A DNA stretch of 64,000 nucleotides from Stichopus chloronotus (taxonomy: Eukaryota; Echinodermata; Holothuroidea; Aspidochirotida; Stichopodidae), in contig CM037836.1 in NCBI GenBank assembly GCA_021234535.1, forward strand, positions 19,885,111 through 19,949,110, written 5' to 3'. The notes below the pieces were generated by a model. The model searched no databases. It saw only the letters and a list, made by a program, of their open reading frames with translations, and had not been told where the DNA came from. Both the position numbers and the translations under genes were made by a program. Of the stretch, positions 27,001-37,609 are shown piece after piece; the first letter of the stretch is position 1, and each line of letters starts with the position of its first letter.

Positions 27001-30000
27001 AAAGTAACAAAAAAAAAAGCGCATCCATGAGGGTCATCTACATCAGCCTTCACTGGCGTTGGGGTCCGCCTGCAGTCCATAACAGGCACCAACAGATCCC
27101 CCCACAAGGCGATAGAACTTTAATTCGCTGAGAGGAGTTCACACTTTCGCGAGAAAAAAAAAAAAAACGGCGCAAAAATGGGGTGAGGAGGGACGGTGGG
27201 TGGATAGGTGGGTTGGCAACGGTTACCCAGGTACCCAGCTAACGACTGTGTATATAATTTTGGCCGTTGACGCCCTAAGAACAAGTGCTCTATTCCATCG
27301 GTCGGGCTGAATGCGCCCTTGACTTGAGGTAATGTGTCTCGGAGAGAGGGTATAAAGATAATTTTAGGTGTTTTATCATTGGAAACCATTTTTAATTACA
27401 TCAAGACAGGATACATGCAATGGTAAAAGTAGTATTGGAGGGACCGATCACACATTTTTCGTGGAGGGTAAATGGGGTGGGGGGGGGGGGGTAGGAAGGT
27501 GATGCGAAATGCAAGGACTCCATCCTCTACTAATTTTACGCTCATTTTACAGTCTTTTGGCATTTTGTTATCCTTCCTGCTTACTATTTTCTTCTTTTGC
27601 TTTCTTTTTTTCTCATTTTCTTCTCCTTTCTACTTTCTTCTTCTGCGTTCTTTTAGCGTTTTGTTCTTTTCCATTCAATTTCCTAATTATTTTGATTTTA
27701 TTTTCTTCTCGACATCATTCAAAAAATTAGTGAAGTCTTGTACCATAACTTAACAGGGCATCAGTAGGTGGTATTAGTTTGGATTTGATTCAATGGTCCT
27801 TTATTTTGACTCATTTAAATTTGAAAATTTGATTTGACTTTTATATTTGATTATGTATAGTATTGCTCCTATCAGATACTTGAAGACACGGCATACATCG
27901 CCGTTTATCGTTGTCAAATGTGAAACAACCAGATCAACATGTGCAGAGTGAATAGAGACGGGGGAATTATGACTTCTGAGAGAGCGCCATCTTTCGGGGG
28001 GGTTCCTGCAGCGTGAGCTCCGCAAGGGAGTGCTTTCTTGGACGTAAAACCCCTCCTTAGTATTATTGTTTGTTTAGCACTCAAATCTTCAGAACTTGTG
28101 GCGTCGCAAGGGAGAGACTTGACGTGTTTTCCAGAGGGGCGGGACCAAAAGATAAATGAGGGCTCATGGCAAATAATTCCAAGGCAGCCATTCATCAACC
28201 CGAGCTACATTTTGGGCTACGAGTAAGCAAAATTCGTAATTGGTTCTGAATTTTGATTGACAGCAAATTCAACAGATGTAGCGTACAGTAGCTCTTATAC
28301 TATACAGCATTCACAGTAAGCGAGGGTTTGATTGTACTGTATATGTGGTTCTTGTATGCTCACCAGGATATGCGGCACTTAAAATTAGGGTTGTGTTGGA
28401 ACAAATAGGAGTTAAAGACAGGCTGTAGGCTCTATCTAGAAGTAGTATGATGTGGAAGAATAAGTGGATGCGATCAGTCTTCTGCCTTTAATGCAACTTG
28501 ATAAACTTTGATACGGAAAGACAGCCGTGTGCCCAGTGGCGGCGCCAGAATGTCAGACTTGGGGGGCAAACTGAGGGCAGAAGAAAATGTTGGGGGGGCA
28601 AAGATTTTCGCGCGCAGCGCGAAACCGAGCGCGAAGGGCGAGGCCTTGAGGGTGGGGTCCAGGGGCCCGCCTTAGGGCCCCTGGTGGGGTCCAGGGGCAA
28701 AGCCCCGGTTGGGGTTCAGGGGGCGAAGCCCCCGGAAGCTCTGAGATTTAAGCATATCTCTGGGTGGAAAATTAAGTCCCAAGAGAGGTATATTATTTAT
28801 TTTTATATTATTCATTTTTTCGGTTGACCGTACTCCAAGGTTCCCAACTTTTTTCTTTGGGGGTACTATTTCACATTTTACGCGGTGCCACCGAGTACAT
28901 ACACACGCCCACACACACACATAGGCTACATACACTTCCATTCTATTCCTATGTTTAGGAAAACAACCACCTACCCGCCCTTCCCTTATGCTGGACGGTA
29001 AACATTCCAGAGAAAATTGGTCTGACCAGGCTGGCCTACTGTTGAAGTGGCTATGGGCATGATATTAAAGTGGCAGCCTGTGTAACATAAATTAGTCATT
29101 TATCAATCATGGTTCCCCGGAAGCTGTTCTTATTCAGTCCAATGCCAATACATAGTTTTGTGATTAAATTAATTTTGGATGAGTACAAGATCTGATTGGG
29201 AAGGGTGAGAGCAACTGGGGGGGGGGGTAACTGGGGGGCAAGGAAAAATCTGGGGGGAGCAATTGCCCCCTCATCCCCCCGTAGCGCCGCCACTGCGTGT
29301 GCCTCTACTATGTCTACTATGTTGGGCACACAGTATTTGGACTAGATGGGAGGGGATGAGGATGATTGCAGGGAGACTAGCAAGGCGTTGGGTCCCTGAT
29401 AGATATATTTGGCGGACATCCGACGGTGACTCTGTCAGAGAAATGTCCGGTGGCTTAATGGCCCGTCCACTGATGTCGGCAATATGTGATGATTGGTTAA
29501 AACCCTGTAATACATCATGCAAGATATAGCTTACCCCGGATGGTCCTCCACGGTCGGCCACTTGACGACCGAAAGCCCGCCAGGTTATTGCTGGCTGGAG
29601 CACCATCGGATGGGGCGTAGAGGAAGGTTTTGATGAAAAGAAAAACAGTGGTCAGAACGCCGGAAAACACCTCATGCGTTGCGGTTACAGTGTAAATATT
29701 CTTATTTTCGTTTCACGAAAATATTCTATTTGTCGACGGCAACTAAAAAATAACACGATGTAACCTATATCACACTAAAGTGCATCGCGACCCTGATTCC
29801 AGTTTGTGTTGCTAATCTGATACAAATTAGGCTACCTCACATGGACTTACACATACATGGGCAGTGGACAGAAGCAAGCAAAGTAATGATAAGTGAATGT
29901 TTGCCCCAGCATTTTCCTTCCTGTGTCGCATAGTATTGTATCACGTTTTGCATGGTGACATAGGCCATCTTACATAAATACTGTACATATCTGCCACTGC

Positions 30001-31002
30001 CATTCCACGGGGAAGAATTTACAGAAATGGCCAGATCTCCGGCCAGGCCTGGTACCATGACAGGTACTATTGCTTAGTATATAGTGGCAATCACAAGGCA
30101 TTGGTACTGCAAATTATTTTTTCTTTTTTTTGTTTACTTATTCAGTTTTCATTTTTTTTTATTTTTCAGAAGGGAACCATGGCCCGCGTTGCCGCAAAGG
30201 AGGACATCTCAACCAAAAGCCATGACCACAGTTAAGTATGATCATGAGTACAGACATCATTTGACGTTCACGCATGGACAGATGTAATGAGCGGGAAGGG
30301 GGGGTGTTGCCATGGGCTTAGACTTTCTGATAAATAGCACGGGATGCACTTAAACAGCAGACCCACATCGAGAGAAAAAGAAGACAGTATATCCTATTCC
30401 CGCAATCTTACCGTCCCCCTCCCCCCAAGAAAAAAAAAAGGTGACTGGGCTGGCTTCGTATGTCCTTGGCCGTAAGTCCACATCAAAAACGCTACATTTT
30501 ATATTTTTCCAAGTTGCTGTATTACAAGCAACTAATCAAGACCATTGTAATTTCTTTGCACAGGGAAGGAAAAAGATCCTTATGTTCAACTGGAATTATT
30601 CTATAAGAGCTTCTAAAGCGGTCATGTTGGCAACTTGGTGCGGAACTATTAATTTAACTCCAGAGTTTCTGCTGCAACCAAGCAAATACCACTCTTACAA
30701 TAACCAATACAGCTTGTAGCATATATACCAGCCTATTGGTACATTATGTGTTCGCAAACGTAAACAGTTATACCACGGCAGAGTGTGTTACAGTTTGTGA
30801 ACACTTACCTTCATATATTGCGTAATCATAGGCTGGTGGTAATATCTCTGAATGCTAGTAGACTACATATATCACTACAGATAACGCACAACGAAGAAGA
30901 AAAAAAATGCCAAAACGTTGAACTATGACAAGCTCACCGATAGATTTTATCTCTTCCTGAAGTCTGAGCGAGTAAATTAACGATCTGTTCAATAGCCGCC
31001 AT
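21035..31002 (-). CDS. PEX11B: Peroxisomal membrane protein 11 (PEX11 A/B type), complete, three exons
   Basis: PEX11 proteins remodel the peroxisomal membrane so that it elongates and divides. The coding exons are 30938-31002, 23578-23693 and 21035-21675 (minus strand; 65, 116 and 641 nt). They join in frame (phases 2 and 1, GT-AG junctions) into 273 aa, against 259 for human PEX11B. The N-terminus has the family motif GRDKIYR at residues 17-23, followed by SFQYGGKFLWW. Next comes LETHLSTSRKLFRIANSV, then DHVLRLVITLSKLNSAFYMLFDHIIWA and LNLTRDMYEF, all typical of the amphipathic N-terminal half. The C-terminus has the conserved KNACDLVLPASSLGYLEMNPG stretch's core and a hydrophobic segment GFFGLISSLIGLLTVW. 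Residues ~150-200 are a low-complexity linker. The extra C-terminal coverage favours A/B over the PEX11G type. Intron 1 is ~7.2 kb and intron 2 ~1.9 kb, both loaded with repeats. The gene is divergent from the esterase at 34308. Confidence 0.95.
21923..23120. mobile_element. Element with ~170-bp inverted repeats, inside PEX11 intron 2
   Basis: The left arm (about 21923-22091) and the right arm (about 22956-23120) are reverse complements with moderate divergence. Shared blocks include GATTGGACGTGCTGATTTG, TTTTCAACA.GCTGATTTCT, ATACTGGA-TTTTT/ATATTGGATTTTTT and TTTAAATTATTTCTGATA. The right arm has an extra ~20 bases near 23020-23040. Around 860 bases of unrelated sequence lie between the arms and encode nothing recognisable. 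The outer ends fade, so no target-site duplication could be assigned. This fits a decayed foldback or long-TIR transposon. Confidence 0.7.
23121..28525. other. PEX11 exon 2 and intron 1: simple repeats and pyrimidine-rich tracts
   Basis: Apart from exon 2 (23578-23693) this is intronic. It contains (AG)n at 23395-23409, poly-T at 23428-23445, a 22-bp tandem array at 24073-24170, and strongly T/C-rich blocks at about 25170-25400 and 27540-27720. The minus frame at 24620-24964 and plus frame at 26497-26952 are long but have no recognisable motif and lie inside the intron. Confidence 0.5.
24073..24170. repeat. 22-bp tandem repeat, about 4.5 copies
   Basis: TCGAATTAAAACATGCATATAT is followed by three further units with starts at 24095, 24117 and 24139 (exact 22-base spacing) and a final one at 24159. 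The units diverge by several substitutions. The TTCGAATT core and alternating purine-pyrimidine tail resemble the minisatellite at 7911-8400. Confidence 0.8.
28526..28533. repeat. Left target-site duplication of hAT-like copy 3
   Basis: CGTGTGCC directly precedes the CAGTGG end and is repeated exactly at 29296-29303 after the CCACTG end. Confidence 0.93.
28534..29295 (+). mobile_element. Young hAT-like non-autonomous element, copy 3 (762 bp), in PEX11 intron 1
   Basis: The ends are perfect 12-base inverted repeats, CAGTGGCGGCGC and GCGCCGCCACTG, flanked by the identical 8-mer CGTGTGCC. An 8-bp duplication with a CAGTG start is the signature of hAT-superfamily insertion. The left third is G-rich and contains palindromic hairpins GGGGCAAAGCCCC and GGGGGCGAAGCCCCC. 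The middle has a TATTATTTATTTTTATATTA tract and an AC-rich run. Copy 4 is nearly identical apart from indels, so movement was recent. No transposase is encoded; an unlinked autonomous hAT must have moved it. Confidence 0.93.
29296..29303. repeat. Right target-site duplication of hAT-like copy 3
   Basis: CGTGTGCC, identical to 28526-28533. Confidence 0.93.
29536..29609. other. Potential three-way-junction fold of unknown role
   Basis: CCGGATGGTCCTCCA pairs with TGGAGCACCATCGG (13 pairs, one bulged G, one C-C mismatch), enclosing two hairpins: CGGTCG/CGACCG with a 9-base loop and GCCAG/CTGGC with a 7-base loop. The segment is GC-richer than the intron around it. It lacks the CUGANGA core of a hammerhead ribozyme and lacks tRNA boxes. 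It could be a piece of an old transposon. Confidence 0.3.
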
Positions 31003-32434
31003 GTTTCTTTGACTACGGGCGTTGAGTCATGTATTATGGTCACAGAAAATCTAGCCCAGAAAGACCGAAGAACAAGTTGGTTAGGCCGAAGTGAGCATTG
31101 TACTTTGAATCGTGTGTGTGTGTTTGCATTTCATACACCAGCAAAATACGACAGGAGTGGGTATACATGCGGCGTGCGAATAACTCCGGTCTGTAGTGGG
31201 GAAATAATGTCTCAATTGGAAGAACTGGTGTTAAGCAAACTGTGTAAAGGCACACAGTCTAAAGATAAAGATTCCAAGGGCATCGGAACAGTTGCCAAAT
31301 GCAGACTAGCGAGGCCAGTTTTATGACAAATAACTATGATATTATGGCATGTGCAGTAAATATAGCCTGAACAAAAAAGTTTGAAGTTGATAAATACAGG
31401 TTGGAATCCTGCAAGTATACCATCAGCGTTGCTTGATGTATGCAATAAGATACCACAATGTACTCTTCGTTCTCTATGACCAAGTAGCGTGCCAGTATGA
31501 TGTATCAAGGATCACTTGCGGAGACAACACACTGGCCCCTGCTGGTCTGTCTTGTTCAAGTAGAAATGTTTTCTTTTTCATGGAGTTTTTTTTTTTCAAC
31601 AAGTCAGATAGATAATATAAACATGGCAATTTTTCAATGAACTTAGGCAATTTCAGCTATGAAACATCAGATCAGATCTGGGAGAAACATAACGAGATGA
31701 ATACGATCCTTCAACGTTTCCTCAGTTTTCTATAGGTATTGTAATCTCATTTAATCTTGAACTTGAAATTTGACACAAGTGTGCAGATTGGATCTATTGT
31801 AGATTTTCGTTCAATGTCATGGCAATTAAGACTGCGCCTCTTAAAATGTTGTAATGTTTCTTTTACAGGCAGAACCCATCACCCCAATTAGCTATCATAG
31901 TTTTGGCTTCCGGATAGCAGAATTCTAGCTGAAATGGTTTGTACTCTTTGATTGACAACAAATTTGAAAGATGCTGATTAGCTCATATTACACAGCATAC
32001 ACAAAGGGCTAGTGTTTTCATTACACACCAGAGTCTTGGGGGGAAGGGGCTAGATGCAAGTGGTCGGAAGAGTAGTCTGCTTGGGGCTATCCTTTTGTCA
32101 TTTTGTCACTGATCATCACTGATATTACTAGTGGTGCAACCAAACTTTTTCATGTGGTTGAGAATGAGGGGGGGGGGGGGGTAAAGGGTTGAAGTGGGGG
32201 AAGTATAATGACTATCTGAGCGGAGCGGCACCTTTTCTGGGGCACATGCAATACATAGAAAATGTTTGGAAAAAACTTTGAATGAAATGTCTCTGATAGC
32301 AGGAAATAGCGCTTTCCGGTCTGTCGATCTGGCCTGGTGATCGAGTGTCAGCTAGTATTTTCATTCAATATCATTGAGGGAGGGGTGAGTGGGGGGGGGG
32401 GCAAATATTTTCGGGGGCTCCCGCCCGATGGTAT
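31003..32434. other. Upstream region of PEX11, part of a divergent intergenic region
   Basis: This begins 5' of the PEX11 start codon. It should hold the PEX11 5'UTR and promoter, but I can place no start site or TATA box. It also has a poly-G tract at 32168-32181. No gene recognised. Confidence 0.45.
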
Positions 32435-32568
32435 TTACGCTAACTCGACATATGGGAAAAACTGTCAAATTCTCCATTTACCGTGTTACAAACTTGTGCA
32501 AAGTTTTGTCGAGAGCAGATTATGCTTGTAACATGGTATCTCGACATTTTGCAAATTTTCGGAGATGT

Positions 32569-32576
32569 CGAGTTAG
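32569..32576. repeat. Left target-site duplication of hAT-like copy 4
   Basis: CGAGTTAG, repeated exactly at 33406-33413. Confidence 0.93.
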
Positions 32577-33405
32577 CAGTGGCGGCGCCAGAATGTCAGA
32601 CTTGGAGGGGGGGGGGGCAAACTGAAGGCAGAGGAAAATGTTGGGGGGCAAAGATTTTCCGAGAAGAAATTCTCGGAAAGAAACAGAGCGCGAAGCGCGA
32701 GGCCGTGCGGGTGGGGTCCAGGGGCCCGCCTTGGGGCCCCTAGTGGGGTCCAGGGGCAAAGTCGCCATGGGGGCCCAGGGGGCGAAGCCCCCGGAAGCTC
32801 TGAGGTTTTAGCATATCTCTGGGGGGAAAATTAAGTCCCAAGAGAGGTATATTATTTATTTTTATATTATTTATTTTTCGGTTGACCGTACTCCAAGGTT
32901 CCTCTTTGGGAGCACCATTTCACATTTACGCGGTACCACCGAGTACACACACACACACACACACACACAGGGGCTACATCCACTTCCATTCCAGTCACTT
33001 TATTCTATAAAAATGCCCAGTACTTACCAATATTCTTTGACAGTTCAATTCAACAACAACATTCCTATATTTAGGAAAACAACCACCTACCCCGCCCTTC
33101 CCTTATGCTGGACGGTAAACATTCCAGAGAAAATTGGTCTGACCAGGCTGGCCTACTGTTGAAGTGGCTACGGGCATGATATGAAAACTGGCAGCCTGTG
33201 TTACATAAATTATTTTATAATAATTTATCAATCATGGTTCCCCGGAAGCTGTTCTTATTCAGTCCAATGCCAATACATAGTTTTGTGATTAAATTAATTT
33301 TGGATGAGTACAAGATCTGATTGGGAAGGGTGAGAGCAACTGGGGGGGGGGGACGGGGGGGCAAGGAAACAATCTGCCCCCCCCCCCCCTGTAGCCCCGT
33401 CACTG
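32577..33405 (+). mobile_element. Young hAT-like non-autonomous element, copy 4 (829 bp)
   Basis: It starts CAGTGGCGGCGCC and ends CCCCGTCACTG, between two copies of CGAGTTAG. It matches copy 3 almost base for base over most of its length. It differs by an extra ~70 bases near 32990-33065 that copy 3 lacks, a pure (AC)n run at 32945-32969, and changed poly-G/poly-C lengths. It lies between the divergent PEX11 and esterase genes, about 0.9 kb before the esterase start codon. Open frames across it are non-functional. Confidence 0.93.
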
Positions 33406-33413
33406 CGAGTTAG
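33406..33413. repeat. Right target-site duplication of hAT-like copy 4
   Basis: CGAGTTAG, identical to 32569-32576. Confidence 0.93.
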
Positions 33414-33417
33414 CGTA

Positions 33418-34307
33418 GGTCGGTATCACGACAATTTTGTTAAGAGAGCAAGTTATCCTAACATTTCGCATGTCACCTAATGTCTAACCTCAGTAAGCCT
33501 GTCCTAAAATTACCTGGACTTTCTCAACTGCAAAATGTGTTTGTAGACAGTTGTTATGTTAGCGCTCTACTCTCCGCCAACTTTTAACACCAGTATCATC
33601 ATTTAGAATGTGACTTTGTACCGGGGTAGGAGAAGTCAGAAGACAGGGTGTGCACAAGTCACCAAGTTGGGATTAACAGATGCACATCTCGATGCCTTGT
33701 GTAAATCGATGACGCGGCATTTTGTTCGCTCAAGTTTACTCAGTGCATATGGGTAAAGGTGAACTTGAGAGATTGTGATATAAAGCCGGCCAGTAACCCT
33801 TCCAGAATTTGTAACTTAATTTACTTGCGCGAATCATTTAACTCTCTTACTCTGTGTATCGGTGACATGTTCGAAGAGATTGAAAAAATGAAGTGAACGA
33901 AGTTTTTTTTTCAAAGGACAACATGTTGGAAACAACCTTTGACAGCTTTTTGACAATGTTCTGATAAGTTTACCACTATGCACGGTTGCCATCAAACATT
34001 ACCTGGGAGTCCTTTAAGTTCCCTGATCTTAGATGATAGCCCGTCTGGGTTAATTAATCTGTAGATTTTATCTGTATCAGTAATCTAATTGTAACCAACC
34101 GACAAGGTTATTTTCTGACTCACGTGTGTTGTTTGTTTGTATGGAACGTTCTGCACTGAAACAACATGCGTGGTGCCCTTTACTGGGTGACTTTTGTTAG
34201 GCCACCTTTCAAGTTAGTTAACACATTGATCTGGTACAGAATGGTGCCTACAGAATAATGTTCAAACACACAACAATAAAATCGCCTTTGCTTTAATTTA
34301 ATCCACA
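33418..34307 (+). promoter_or_regulatory. Upstream region of the esterase gene
   Basis: About 890 bases lie between the transposon insertion and the esterase start codon, and should hold its promoter and 5'UTR. I can place no TATA box or start site with confidence. No other gene is visible. Confidence 0.35.
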
Positions 34308-37300
34308 ATGCGGACTACCACTTATTTGTTTCTCCTAGTTGTTAGTACATTGACGTCAGTCTGGTTGTACCAGATACCAGTTCCTGATGGTATTGCCGAA
34401 CCGTTCAAATTTAGACTTGTGTCAGCAGGGGTGAATCTTTTGGAACTTCTGGTAAGTATATTGTACTGTACAACGTTTTATATAACGCATATGCATATTT
34501 ATACTTTTTGGAGCGTAGTGTAAAGTGGATTTGTTTTTTGTAAAAAAATGCTTTTCATATTGCATGAAGTGGTGCTTTCACTTTCTCCGAGGGCCTTGTA
34601 AGTGGCTCCTTATATTTTCGTTTTTTTTTTCTTTGAATTGGCAAGGCAAGTGGGCGAACACGCTTGCCACTGGCGCCCCCTCTTCGCTTGTTATACCACT
34701 GGCAAGTAGAACTCCAAGAGAAAAGTAAACAAATGAAGAAATATTTGGTTTGAAAAACATAGTCAAAACAAAAAGAAGGTACATTTCGGGTATCACGGTA
34801 CCGGCTCCGGACCGAATATATGGAGTGCTGGTGTCGGGGTAAAATTTTGGACCCAGTGCAAACACTAAGAGAATTCATTTGCTAATGCGTAAGCCTCCTA
34901 TTACCCGACAGGTTTTGGGAAGGATATACATAAACTTCAAAAGTTGTCATGATGCAACAGTTTTAAGTAAAGAAGAGTGGTAGAAAACAAAACGACAAGT
35001 AAAACATATGCTTGCATTTTCTTTAATTCGCAGGTAAAGTTGCAAGATATTTTCTGGCCCGACGAACCCAACGATATCATGACGAGTCGTATTCTGGTGA
35101 ACTTGACATACGGTAATCCGCCACCGGAAGTGCCTGGGTCAAAGTTCAGAGCCAGAGATACGACTTTCGATGGTGTCAATGTGAGAGTGTACGAGCCTAT
35201 ACATCCTGTTGGCAAACTTATACCAGGGTTCATGTTCTTCCACGGAGGTGGCTGGTGTCTTGGAAATATAAGTAAGTCAAATACATAAAGAAAATTCTAT
35301 GCTGGTAAATATGTTGGACTGCTCACAAATACCAGGGAGAAAAAATGAAACGGCAACAGACAAACCGACATACTAAAGTTGAAAAAAAAAAACGAAAGTT
35401 AAGAATCATAGTGAATATAAGACACTACAAGTGCATCAGTGAATGAGTTTATAGCATCAAATGTGTCAAATTTGTTTTCCATGTGTTAATTATTTTGATA
35501 AATATATTAATTTTGATTAATAGTTAATAAGCCACGTCTTGAAAGGCACTTATTTATTAATGACGTCAGCAACTACACAATTGTGGATGAAGGCTGTAGA
35601 ATTTTTATCACAACTTCATGACTTTTGACAACGCGCCGAACGATTTTCGATCAAATTTGGAATTTTGCTTTTCACAAGGTCAGTTCATATGAGAAAGCGA
35701 CTTCGATAATTCTTAGCGTAAAATCTATCATACCCTGACACGACTGGGGATGGAACTAAATCTGGTTCCTCAGCTTCATAATATTGATGTCAAATGCCAT
35801 CACCTTTATCCACATGGCCATAGCACAAGTATTCATTTCAGTATGGGGTACGTGACAACTTCTCTATGAAAAAGTAATATTTTGCACATTTCATTCTTTC
35901 GATAATATTTATGTCAAGTTTTCTTTTTTTTTGTCTTCGCTGTCCAGGAGTCTACGACGGATTGACGAGAAAATTTGCTGATGAATTAGGAGTAGTTGTG
36001 GTTTCTGTAGGGTGAGAACAAATACATAACTTATTTCTGTTAGAGGTACTGAGTGGAGAAACAAAATCGTTGTTGTAAACTACTCTTTCTATAGAATAGG
36101 AGGTTTTGACACAATTAATACAATTGTCAACAAGATTGAATGCATGAAAACAATGCTAAAAAATAATAGTCGATTTTTTAAACTTTTAGCAAATATAAAG
36201 ACTCTCCTAAACGGGAAAGTAATTGATAAGTTCCAAAGAAACCTATATAATAAAGAAATATCCAAAGACATATCCGAGAAACCTATACATAAAACCTATA
36301 CAATACTAACATATCATACAATCTGGACACTTCTACAATTTGTAAAGGATTTTATAGCACTAATATTAATATACTTTTTGGACAAAGTAAAGTATTTGGC
36401 ATAAGGGACGTTTTTTGTCAGTGAGAAAAATGATTATTGCAACTACTGATGAGTCATGAAATGATGAAATTATGCAGTTATAAATGTTGATTGTACGATA
36501 TTTCTTTTGCTTTATAAACGTAATAGGTACCGACTCAGTCCAGAACATCTTGGACCCAATCAATTCAGGGACAGTTTTAAGGCAACAAAGTGGTTTGTTA
36601 CCCACGCAAGAGACTTTGGTGTTGATCCATCTCGTGTGGCCATCGGAGGCGATAGCGGGGGAGGTAGCCTATGTGCCCTTATTATGAACAAGTGGTTAGA
36701 GGAACCAGAGTTGCCAAGAATAAAGGCTCAACTCCTAGTCTATCCGTTGATTCAAAATATCGACGTCAGGACGCCATCTCATCAGAAATATTACCATCAC
36801 TTTGGAGACAGGGGGTTAATGCCACTGACCAAACAGGCGCGCTTTCTCAGCTATATATTCATGGGCAGAAAGGATCATGAATTTGAACGAAAGTTTGTGG
36901 AGAACAATCACACATCAAGTCTTTACAAACATTCTCCAGCATTTGATAGAGTCAACCATTCTTTAGTCCCGAAAGAATTAAAAAAACCATCATTTTACAA
37001 GGGCCCAACTGACAAAAGATTTGGGGACGATGCCACTTGGGAGAGGATTGAAAAGTATTTTCACGATCCAGGGGTGAGCCCGTTCCTTCGTAAGAATCTC
37101 ACGGGAATACCTCCCTCACTGATACAAACGTGCGGCTTTGATAGTCTACGTGACGATGGGATATTTTACTGGCGATCATTGGAAGCGGCTGGAGTAGAGG
37201 CTACGTGGAGAAACTACGAATCTGGTTTCCATGGAATCTTTTGGCTAGGTGGTGGTCTCTTCGAGTTTGACCTCGGAGAGGAGATGAGGAACCATGCGTT

Positions 37301-37331
37301 TGATTTTCTGAGGGCCCACTTGAATGTTTGA
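34308..37331 (+). CDS. Arylacetamide deacetylase / neutral cholesterol ester hydrolase-like serine esterase, complete, four exons
   Basis: A microsomal-type esterase of the hormone-sensitive-lipase branch of the alpha/beta-hydrolase fold; relatives hydrolyse lipid esters or arylacetamides at the ER. Coding exons are 34308-34451, 35034-35271, 35948-36011 and 36527-37331, joined in frame (phases 0, 1, 2) into 416 aa, near the ~400 aa usual for AADAC/NCEH1. Residues ~5-21 are hydrophobic, a likely type II signal anchor that places the enzyme in the ER lumen. The oxyanion-hole motif HGGGW is at 118-122. The nucleophile elbow GDSGG is at 190-194 (Ser192). Asp354 in GFDSLRDDG and His384 in YESGFHG complete the triad, with the same 30-residue spacing as the family. 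All catalytic parts are intact. AADAC and NCEH1 cannot be told apart by eye, so no symbol is given. Introns are 0.5-0.7 kb. Confidence 0.95.
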
Positions 37332-37603
37332 TCTCTTGCAGCAGAATTATAATGTATGCAGCCAGTCTAAAAGTCGGAACTTCGGATCCATAGTCAGATT
37401 GGTGCCTGAGTGATCGAAGATATCATGTTCGTTTAGGCTGTAGGAATAATTACGCCAGTGCTGGAGTTCTTAGGAATTCATAATACAACATTTTACTTCA
37501 CACTTTTTTTATAAGACCATGTAGGCATGCTTTCGGTGTATAGTGTTGGCTGTAGCTGCTTATCAACATTTTAATATCTACATTCAATCGATGGAATGTC
37601 TAC

Positions 37604-37609
37604 AATAAA
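37604..37609 (+). terminator. Candidate esterase polyadenylation signal
   Basis: AATAAA 273 bases after the esterase stop codon, the first such hexamer downstream. Confidence 0.6.

Larger units (their letters stand above)
32437..33417. mobile_element. Small palindromic element interrupted by hAT-like copy 4
   Basis: TACGCTAACTCGACAT near 32438-32453 reappears inverted as ATGTCGAGTTAG...CGTA, split by the insertion at 32577-33405. With the insertion and one duplicated 8-mer removed, the element is about 140 bp and folds back further inside: GTTACAA near 32486 against TTGTAAC near 32526, and TTTTGTCGAGA near 32505 against TCTCGACATTTT near 32540. It looks like a MITE or foldback element that served as the insertion target. 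Confidence 0.6.

Noticed and set aside
28498..28827. Open frames across hAT-like copy 3, with counterparts across copy 4 at 32483-32768
   Set aside because: They follow the G-rich hairpin region of a non-coding transposon, with different reading in the two copies; no transposase domain.
29536..29609. Hammerhead ribozyme
   Set aside because: A three-way junction is possible and a GAAA is present, but the CUGANGA core is missing on both strands.
36089..36605. Small open frames between esterase exons 3 and 4
   Set aside because: They lie in the intron 36012-36526 or are out-of-frame shadows of exon 4.
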